Below are positions 58,201 through 64,000 of a DNA stretch of 64,000 bases, piece after piece; the first letter of the stretch is position 1; each line of letters opens with the position of its first letter. The DNA lies in assembly GCA_026400435.1 (NCBI GenBank), contig JAPLOZ010000011.1:1-64000 (forward strand). Reading direction: 5' to 3'. The position numbers and the translations under genes were made by a program. Under the pieces are notes generated by a model. The model had not been told where the DNA came from and did not search any database. It was given only the letters and a program-made list of their open reading frames with translations. Source of the stretch: Hyphomicrobiales bacterium (GTDB lineage: Bacteria; Pseudomonadota; Alphaproteobacteria; Rhizobiales; Rhizobiaceae).

Positions 58201-59427
58201 CTATCGCTTTCTCAGCTTGGTGAGCACTTCCATGCTTGGATGGCCGTCCGGCGTCAACCCCGCCTGAGCCTGAAAAGCCTTGATCGCGGTCTTCGACCCT
58301 TCGCCGATTTTTCCGTCGAACTTGCCGTCATAGTAGCCGTTCATCGACAGCCGTTGCTGCAATTCCTGCTTTTCCACGAAGGACAGCTTGGTAAAGGGGC
58401 GGTTCCAGTCGCGAACGAGCCCGCCGTAACCGGCGATTTCGTCGGCCAGAAGACCGACAGCGAGCGCATATTTGTCGGCGTTGTTGTATGCTTTCAACAC
58501 GAAGAAGTTTTTCGTCATGAGGAAGGTTGGCCCATTGCGGCCGTCCGGCACCTTCAGTTCCGCCCTGTCGCCGCCCTGGCGGAACGGCTTGCCGTTGGCG
58601 CGTGTCACGCCGAGGGCCTGCCACTTGGAAATCGTCATCGAACCGCTGGGAAACTTGCGGCCTTCAGGCAACTCTACCTCGTAGCCCCACGTCTTGCCCG
58701 CCTGCCAGCCGTTCTTGCGCAGAAGGTTGGCCGCGGTGGCAAGCGCATCCGGCACGGAGTTCCAGATATCGCGGCGGCCGTTTCCATCGAAGTCGACGGC
58801 GAACGCCTGGTAGCTGGTGGGGATGAACTGGGTGTGGCCCATGGCGCCTGCCCACGATCCCGTCAGATGGCTTTCGTCGATATCGCCGCTCTGCAGGATC
58901 TTCAGCGCGGCGATCAGCTGGGTACGGGCGAATTTTGCGCGCTTCTTGTCGGCATAGGCGAGCGTGGCCAGCGAGCGCACGACGTTGCGCATCACCTTGT
59001 CGTTCTTCATGATCTCGCCGTAGTTCGTTTCCATCGACCAGATTGCGAGGAGGATGTGTCGGTCGACGCCGTACCGTGCCTCGATCCGGTCGAGCGTGGA
59101 CTTGTATTTCTTTGCCAGGGCACGGCCATTGGCAACCGAGTCCTCATGGACGCGGTTGTCGAAATAATCCCATACCGGCGCTGTGAATTCGGGCTGGTAG
59201 CGAGCCTTTTCAAGCACTTCAGGATCGACGCTGTCGACGCCGCGGAATGCGCGGTCGTAGGTGGAGCGCGAAATGCCGTTGTCGGCGGCTGTCTGGCGGA
59301 AGCTCGCCACCCAGCGCTCGAAGCCGGCGTCGGCAAGGGCTGCGGTCGAGAAGACGGCAATCCCGAGCCCAACGAGCGCGGCGGCTGCCGTGCCGGCGAA
59401 CCGCCGAATGCCTGGGTTGAGACGCAT
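58201..59427 (-). CDS. Lytic murein transglycosylase (MltB-like) with PG-binding domain
   Basis: 408 aa. Signal peptide about 1-35; SLT_2 catalytic domain with the acid SMETNYGEIM and GSWAGAMGHTQFIPTSYQAFAVDFDGNG (MltB signature); C-terminal PG_binding_1 (about 350-408, QQRLSMNGYYDGKFDGKIG). Cleaves peptidoglycan between MurNAc and GlcNAc. The ATG at 59427 has AAGGAGGAAAAG upstream and is preferred over a start 12 codons earlier. Adjacent to the DUF459 gene, 9 nt apart, on the same strand. Confidence 0.94.
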   Translation of the reverse strand: MRLNPGIRRFAGTAAAALVGLGIAVFSTAALADAGFERWVASFRQTAADNGISRSTYDRAFRGVDSVDPEVLEKARYQPEFTAPVWDYFDNRVHEDSVANGRALAKKYKSTLDRIEARYGVDRHILLAIWSMETNYGEIMKNDKVMRNVVRSLATLAYADKKRAKFARTQLIAALKILQSGDIDESHLTGSWAGAMGHTQFIPTSYQAFAVDFDGNGRRDIWNSVPDALATAANLLRKNGWQAGKTWGYEVELPEGRKFPSGSMTISKWQALGVTRANGKPFRQGGDRAELKVPDGRNGPTFLMTKNFFVLKAYNNADKYALAVGLLADEIAGYGGLVRDWNRPFTKLSFVEKQELQQRLSMNGYYDGKFDGKIGEGSKTAIKAFQAQAGLTPDGHPSMEVLTKLRKR

Positions 59428-59623
59428 CTTTTCCTCCTTCACGATTTCAGGAAGCCGATTCATCGCCTATGCGGGTTAGCAATCAGTTTACCATGTCGAT
59501 CAGCGGAAACGAAAACGCTGTGTCGGCGATGACCGCCGAACACGAATCCGTGATTCTCTCCCGATAGCCGGCAAATCCGGCATCAAAATGTCCACGCCCC
59601 AATCGGGGTGGCACCGGCGCCCG

Positions 59624-61255
59624 TCAGCGCTGCAGCTTGAGGCCGAGGAATATGCTGTCGGTTTCGCTGTCGCGGCCAGGCAGGTTGCTCGACACGCTCT
59701 CGTGTCGGACGCGGCCGGTGATGCCGGCATAGCGGTTGAGCCACCAGGTCAGGCTGGCCTCGGCGTTGAGGATCGTTTCTTGGCCTTCGTTGCCGACATA
59801 GTCGCGCCATGCCGCACCAAATGCGGCGTTGCCGGTCAGGTTGGCGCGCATCTGCCGCTCGATGGCGAGGCTCGTCGCATAGAGCACCGAGCCGCTCTCG
59901 CCGGCCGTCGTGGCGCCTTCCAGCGTCGTTGAGCCGCCCAGCCTGACGTTCGTTCCGCGCAGCGGCGACCACAGCACGCCGGCAGCGACGCTCGGCGTCG
60001 AAAGCGGCTCGAGCCTGTCGTCGTCGAAATCCTCGCGGATCCAGCCGGCTGCGATCTCGCCCGACAGCTTTTCGCCCCGGTCGAATGCCAGGCCACCACG
60101 AAATGCCATCTGGTCGGATGAACGCCGGTAGCCCGCGTCGTCCACTTCCTGGCTGTAGAGGTTGCGCCCGATCTCGGCCTCCACGAAGGGCGTCAGCGAG
60201 GGCGAGATTTCGTAGCCGGTGCGCAGCGCCAGCGTGTACAGCGTCGAATCGCGGTCTGCCTGGGACAGCACGCCGCCGCCTTCGAGGTCGGCGTCGCCAT
60301 AGGCGTCGTGGCTGATGCCCCCGGTGACCGCGAAGCGTGCCTTGCCGACATCCTTCTCCAGCCCGAGAGTCCCGCCGACAGTCTGGGTCAGCGGCTCGTC
60401 GACCGTGTCTGGAACGACAACCGGGGAGGCCGCCGATTCCGGAGCGATGGCATAGGTGAAAGTGCCACGGGCTCGATATTCGTTGCCAAGTTCCAGTTCG
60501 AGTGCGGCGTCGACAGCTCCCCTGACGTCGTCAACCTCCTCGCCCGACAGGGTCTTGCGGAAGGTGCCGAAAGCGTTGATCTCGGCGGAGTTGCTCGCCC
60601 AGTCGGATGCAGCGTTCAACCGCAGCGTGGTTTCCGACAGCACCGCCGCCGAGCCGCCGGCCGAAGAATCGGCGTTGCTTGTCGCGGTGATCCCGGTTTC
60701 CAGCGTTGGTTTTATGATGAACGAACCCCAGCGAATGCCGACGGCGCCGTAGGGGTCGTCATCGTCCAGCCGATCCAGCCCTTCGATCGCCTGGGCGCGT
60801 TCGGCGCCCTGATCGAGCGGTTCGTCTTCCAGCGAGTCGATTGTTGGTTCGCGCACCGTGCCGGTAGATGTCTCGTCGGTCTGTTCGGCCGGCGCGACCG
60901 CGGTCTCGCGCTGCTCTGCCGTCGCGCCTGTGGCTGCCTGTTGGCGGCCGAACGCTTCGTCCTCGTCGTCCAGCGCATTCGCCTGGTCCGCCGCGACGGG
61001 CTCCGGCAGCGCACCGGGGCTCACCGGCACATAGGCCGGAGCGGGGTCGTTGGCGGTCTGATCCGCAATGTCGCCGCCGAGCCCGCCGCGCAATCCCGTT
61101 GCATCCTGGGCCTGGACAGGGCCGGCCATGACCAGCCCGGTCGCGGTGGCAGCCAGAAGCATTGCCTGAAAAGCGCCCAGGCCCGGACGTGGCTTGTTGT
61201 GTGGGCGTACCGGAGGCATTTCGACCCGAATGAGTGGCGACGCGAGCCGCGCCAT
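59624..61255 (-). CDS. Outer-membrane beta-barrel protein (OMP_b-brl type)
   Basis: 543 aa from the ATG at 61255; the ATG at 61219 is an alternative, and a longer reading would overlap kdsD. Signal region ends near MAGPVQAQ. A long acidic, disordered N-terminal segment (residues about 60-180, with ALDDEDEAFG and DDDDPYGAVG) precedes a C-terminal barrel of alternating amphipathic strands finishing with the aromatic/hydrophobic DSIFLGLKLQR. Porin-like function is possible but unproven. Divergent from kdsD. Confidence 0.8.
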   Translation of the reverse strand: MARLASPLIRVEMPPVRPHNKPRPGLGAFQAMLLAATATGLVMAGPVQAQDATGLRGGLGGDIADQTANDPAPAYVPVSPGALPEPVAADQANALDDEDEAFGRQQAATGATAEQRETAVAPAEQTDETSTGTVREPTIDSLEDEPLDQGAERAQAIEGLDRLDDDDPYGAVGIRWGSFIIKPTLETGITATSNADSSAGGSAAVLSETTLRLNAASDWASNSAEINAFGTFRKTLSGEEVDDVRGAVDAALELELGNEYRARGTFTYAIAPESAASPVVVPDTVDEPLTQTVGGTLGLEKDVGKARFAVTGGISHDAYGDADLEGGGVLSQADRDSTLYTLALRTGYEISPSLTPFVEAEIGRNLYSQEVDDAGYRRSSDQMAFRGGLAFDRGEKLSGEIAAGWIREDFDDDRLEPLSTPSVAAGVLWSPLRGTNVRLGGSTTLEGATTAGESGSVLYATSLAIERQMRANLTGNAAFGAAWRDYVGNEGQETILNAEASLTWWLNRYAGITGRVRHESVSSNLPGRDSETDSIFLGLKLQR

Positions 61256-61360
61256 GCTTACCGAACCGTAAACGGCGATGGTTAATGGAGGGTTGAAACG
61301 GTGTCGGGGCGACGCGTGCGCAAGTGGACAGAACGCCCCTGAAGCGCTAATCCGCTTTCC

Positions 61361-62359
61361 ATGCATGGCTTACCGATGAAGAAAGTGCCCGAGCGCAGCG
61401 CGTCGATCGCTTCGGCGTTGCGAACGGTCGCGACCGAACAGGCGGGGATGGCAGCACTCGCCGCGGCGCTCGACAACGGCCTTTCGGATGCCTTCGCGCA
61501 GGCGATCGAACTGATTTCGGCGATCGGCGGCCGCGTCATCGTCACTGGAGTCGGTAAGAGCGGACATATCGGCGCAAAGATCGCCGCCACGCTCGCCTCG
61601 ACCGGCACGCCGGCTTTCTTCGTGCATCCCGCCGAAGCCAACCACGGCGATCTCGGAATGATCGCGAAAAACGACGCCATTGTCGCGATGTCATGGTCCG
61701 GCGAAAGCGCCGAACTCAAGAGCATCGTCGCCTATTCGAGGCGTTTTTCAATTCCGCTGATCGCGATCACCTCGGGCGACACTTCCGCGCTGGCCCGCGA
61801 GGCCGACGTCGTGCTGCTCCTGCCGCGCGTGCCGGAAGCCTGTCCGAACGGCCTTGCGCCGACCACCTCGACGCTACTGCAACTCGTCATTGGCGATGCG
61901 CTGGCTGTCGCGCTGCTGGAAGCGCGCGAATTCACGCCGGACCAGTTCCGCATCTTTCACCCCGGTGGCCAGCTTGGCGCCGGCCTGATGAAGGTGAAGG
62001 AGATCATGCACCAGGGCGAAAGCCTTCCGCTGGCAACGGTTGGTGACGCACTGAGGGACGCCATCGTGACGCTGTCGCGAAAGCGCTTTGGCTGCGTCTG
62101 CATCGTCGATGGCGAAGGCCGGCTTGCCGGCATCATCACGGACGGCGATCTTGCCCGCAACCTCGACAAGAACCTCGGCGCGCTGACCGTCGACGACATC
62201 ATGACCCGCACGCCGAAGACGATCGACCCCGACACGCTGGCCGGCGAGGCGATCGCCATCCTCGACGAAAAGCGCATCAGCGCTCTGGTGGTTGTGGAGA
62301 ACGACCGTCCGGTCGGCATCGTTCACTTCCACGACCTGCTCAAGATCGGCGTGGCGTAA
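61361..62359 (+). CDS. kdsD: Arabinose-5-phosphate isomerase (KDO pathway)
   Basis: 332 aa; isomerises D-ribulose 5-phosphate to D-arabinose 5-phosphate for KDO of LPS. SIS domain with VTGVGKSGHIGAKIAATLASTGTPAFF and MSWSGESAEL (about 50-185), followed by two CBS domains (about 200-332). The ATG at 61361 is used; ATG 61376 is a possible alternative. KdsD/KpsF/GutQ have the same architecture; chromosomal context near envelope genes favours KdsD. Confidence 0.94.
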   Translation: MHGLPMKKVPERSASIASALRTVATEQAGMAALAAALDNGLSDAFAQAIELISAIGGRVIVTGVGKSGHIGAKIAATLASTGTPAFFVHPAEANHGDLGMIAKNDAIVAMSWSGESAELKSIVAYSRRFSIPLIAITSGDTSALAREADVVLLLPRVPEACPNGLAPTTSTLLQLVIGDALAVALLEAREFTPDQFRIFHPGGQLGAGLMKVKEIMHQGESLPLATVGDALRDAIVTLSRKRFGCVCIVDGEGRLAGIITDGDLARNLDKNLGALTVDDIMTRTPKTIDPDTLAGEAIAILDEKRISALVVVENDRPVGIVHFHDLLKIGVA

Positions 62360-62428
62360 AGACATTCACATGACGGCGTCAATGCAGGGCTTCGCGCCCA
62401 CTGCAAAAGCGAGCAGGTAACGGCCGCT

Positions 62429-62893
62429 TCACACCGCTTCCACCACCAACTCCAGATCGAGATCGGTCGCCGCGCTGACGCGTACCGTGGCGCCCACCGG
62501 CAGGTTGGGTCCCGAGACGCGCCACATCGTGTCGCCGATCTTGATGCGTCCGCGCCCGTTGGTGATAGGCTCGGTCAGCGTCGCGGTGCGACCGACAAGC
62601 TGGTCGCCGCGCCTGTTGAGCAGCGGCTGGTCGGTTTGGTCGCCGCGCCTGCCCATTATCTTCTTGCCGGCGAAGGCGGAGGCTAGTGCCAGCACCAGGA
62701 AGATGACCACCTGCAATTCCCCGCTCCAGATTGCCGCGTCCCACAGCATCAGCGACAGGGCGCCGACGATCAGCGCGGCAATCCCGATCCACAGCAGGAA
62801 GACGCCGGGCACCAGAATTTCGAGCGTCAGGAGCACGAAACCCAGCGCCATCCAGTTCCAGGGGCCGAGTTCGGCGATGACGTGCTCAAGCAT
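62429..62893 (-). CDS. NfeD-family membrane protein
   Basis: 154 aa (short NfeD, no protease domain): three or four N-terminal membrane helices (WNWMALGFVLLTLEILVPGVFLLWIG) and a C-terminal OB-fold (about 92-150, GRTATLTEPITNGRGRIKIGD). NfeD pairs with stomatin-like SPFH proteins in membrane microdomains; the partner gene is 12 nt upstream on the same strand. Confidence 0.93.
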   Translation of the reverse strand: MLEHVIAELGPWNWMALGFVLLTLEILVPGVFLLWIGIAALIVGALSLMLWDAAIWSGELQVVIFLVLALASAFAGKKIMGRRGDQTDQPLLNRRGDQLVGRTATLTEPITNGRGRIKIGDTMWRVSGPNLPVGATVRVSAATDLDLELVVEAV

Positions 62894-62905
62894 TGGTTTG
62901 CTCCG

Positions 62906-63856
62906 CTACTGGTTCTCGTCGGGCCGTACGACAGGCGGGCGCGCGGCGTGGCGCTGCGCGCCAGCGGTGCCCTCGGCCCGGAAGACTTCCTTGGCAATCT
63001 GGCCGATGCCGCCGAGCGTGCCGATCAGCGATGAGGCTTCGATCGGCATCAGCACGACCTTGCTGTTTGGCGCCGAGCCAATCTTGGCCAGCGCCTCGGT
63101 GTATTTCTGCGCCACGAAGTAGTTGATCGCCTGTACGTCGCCCTTGGCGATGGCTTCCGACACCACCTGCGTCGCCTTGGCTTCGGCCTCTGCGGCGCGT
63201 TCGCGCGCCTCGGCGTCGCGGAATGCCGCCTCGCGGCGGCCTTCGGCCTCGAGAACCTGTGCTGCCTTGAGGCCCTCGGCCTCCAGGATCTGCGCGCGCT
63301 TGTTGCGCTCGGCCATCATCTGTCTGCCCATCGACTCGATGAGATTGGCCGGTGGGTTGATATCCTTGATCTCGACGCGCGTGATCTTGATGCCCCAAGG
63401 ATGCGCGGCTTCGTCGACTACACGCAGAAGCCGCTCGTTGATGGCGTCGCGGTTGGACAGGAGCTCGTCGAGGTCCATCGAGCCCATGACCGTGCGGATG
63501 TTGGTCATCGTCAGGTTGAGGATGGCGTTCTGCAGGCCGGCGACCTGGTACGCGGCTTGCGGCGCGTTGAGCACCTGGTAGAACGCGACGCCGTCGACCG
63601 CGACCATCGCGTTGTCCTTGGTGATGATTTCCTGCGTGGGAACGTCGAGAACCTGCTCCATCATGTTCATCTTGGCGCCGATGCGGTTGATGATCGGCGT
63701 TATGATGTTGAGGCCCGGCGCGAGCGTGACCGTATATTTGCCGAAGCGTTCGACGGTGTAATTGTAGCCCTGGGGCACGGTCTTGACGCTGGCAAAGATG
63801 AGCAGCAGAACAAAGACGACAATCACTGCTAAGACGATGTCGAAGCCCGAGAACAT
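62906..63856 (-). CDS. SPFH/stomatin-like (QmcA type) membrane protein
   Basis: 316 aa: one N-terminal membrane helix ([20 protein letters not shown]), SPFH domain (about 25-190, [23 protein letters not shown]-style core), and a coiled-coil alanine/glutamate-rich region ([17 protein letters not shown]). Prohibitin-superfamily scaffold for inner-membrane microdomains. The ATG at 63856 gives full length. Forms a two-gene operon with nfeD; the 144 nt to the window end hold its promoter region. Confidence 0.94.
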   Translation of the reverse strand: MFSGFDIVLAVIVVFVLLLIFASVKTVPQGYNYTVERFGKYTVTLAPGLNIITPIINRIGAKMNMMEQVLDVPTQEIITKDNAMVAVDGVAFYQVLNAPQAAYQVAGLQNAILNLTMTNIRTVMGSMDLDELLSNRDAINERLLRVVDEAAHPWGIKITRVEIKDINPPANLIESMGRQMMAERNKRAQILEAEGLKAAQVLEAEGRREAAFRDAEARERAAEAEAKATQVVSEAIAKGDVQAINYFVAQKYTEALAKIGSAPNSKVVLMPIEASSLIGTLGGIGQIAKEVFRAEGTAGAQRHAARPPVVRPDENQ

Positions 63857-64000
63857 GCGCGTTTCCCCCGTTGAGGCGGTGTTTCCGCCTGAGAATCACT
63901 TAGGAATCCGACGATGACTATACAATCAGACTGTGGCGGATTGGTTAGCGATCACTCTTAACGGGATTTAACGACGGGATTTATCGCTTGAACGCATAGA

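Overview
This window looks like chromosome from a Mesorhizobium-like alphaproteobacterium (Rhizobiales/Hyphomicrobiales, Phyllobacteriaceae type). It has high G+C and dense operons with 1, 4 or 8 nt start/stop overlaps. Other markers are tetrameric sarcosine oxidase, a CpdR response regulator, a DUF982 protein, general-stress (EcfG-type) promoters, a ROSE-like heat-shock leader, and an MmgR/alpha-r8 sRNA beside an inositol-monophosphatase gene. The genus is inferred from gene content and was not tested.

Layout. 1-4753: end of soxB and complete soxD, soxA, soxG (sarcosine oxidation). 4817-5891: three small secreted, stress or membrane proteins, one behind a textbook EcfG promoter. 5899-11420: ABM monooxygenase-like protein, MaoC dehydratase, FkbM methyltransferase, GT25 and GT11 glycosyltransferases, and the GDP-L-fucose pair fcl/gmd, forming a surface-fucosylation island. 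11661-24256: a large minus-strand catabolic cluster (putrescine-type ABC transporter, iron alcohol dehydrogenase, aldehyde dehydrogenase, glutamine-synthetase-like ligase, APC permease, N-formylglutamate-amidohydrolase-like enzyme) with a divergent RpiR regulator. A toxin-antitoxin pair sits inside it, between the ligase and the aldehyde dehydrogenase. The enzyme set fits gamma-glutamylation of an amino alcohol such as ethanolamine, oxidation to the acid, and release of glutamate.

24446-29501: RND efflux adaptor and pump, a SET-domain protein, and a DUF982 protein with an EcfG promoter. 29644-30247: two decayed gene remnants fused head to head, one of them a frameshifted MarR regulator. 30554-42239: acyl-CoA ligase, thiolase, TetR regulator and SDR, followed by a ribose-type ABC importer in which one permease is fused to a C-terminal beta-propeller and is followed by a second, free-standing propeller. 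42265-43889: cupin, small Cys-rich secreted protein, tRNA-Val(GAC) and cpdR.

44169-49118: second N-formylglutamate amidohydrolase family gene, MmgR-type sRNA, hisN/suhB-family phosphatase, alpha/beta hydrolase, RpoH-plus-ROSE-controlled Hsp20, and threonine aldolase. 49476-55675: gltBD (glutamate synthase). 55681-63856: envelope genes, namely a DUF459 SGNH protein with a huge Pro/Ala tail, lytic transglycosylase, outer-membrane barrel, kdsD, and an NfeD/SPFH pair.

The best candidates for an undescribed system are (i) the gamma-glutamyl amino-alcohol cluster with an embedded toxin-antitoxin pair whose antitoxin carries a DUF7662-like domain, and (ii) the importer with fused and free beta-propellers beside a CoA-ligase/thiolase/SDR set.
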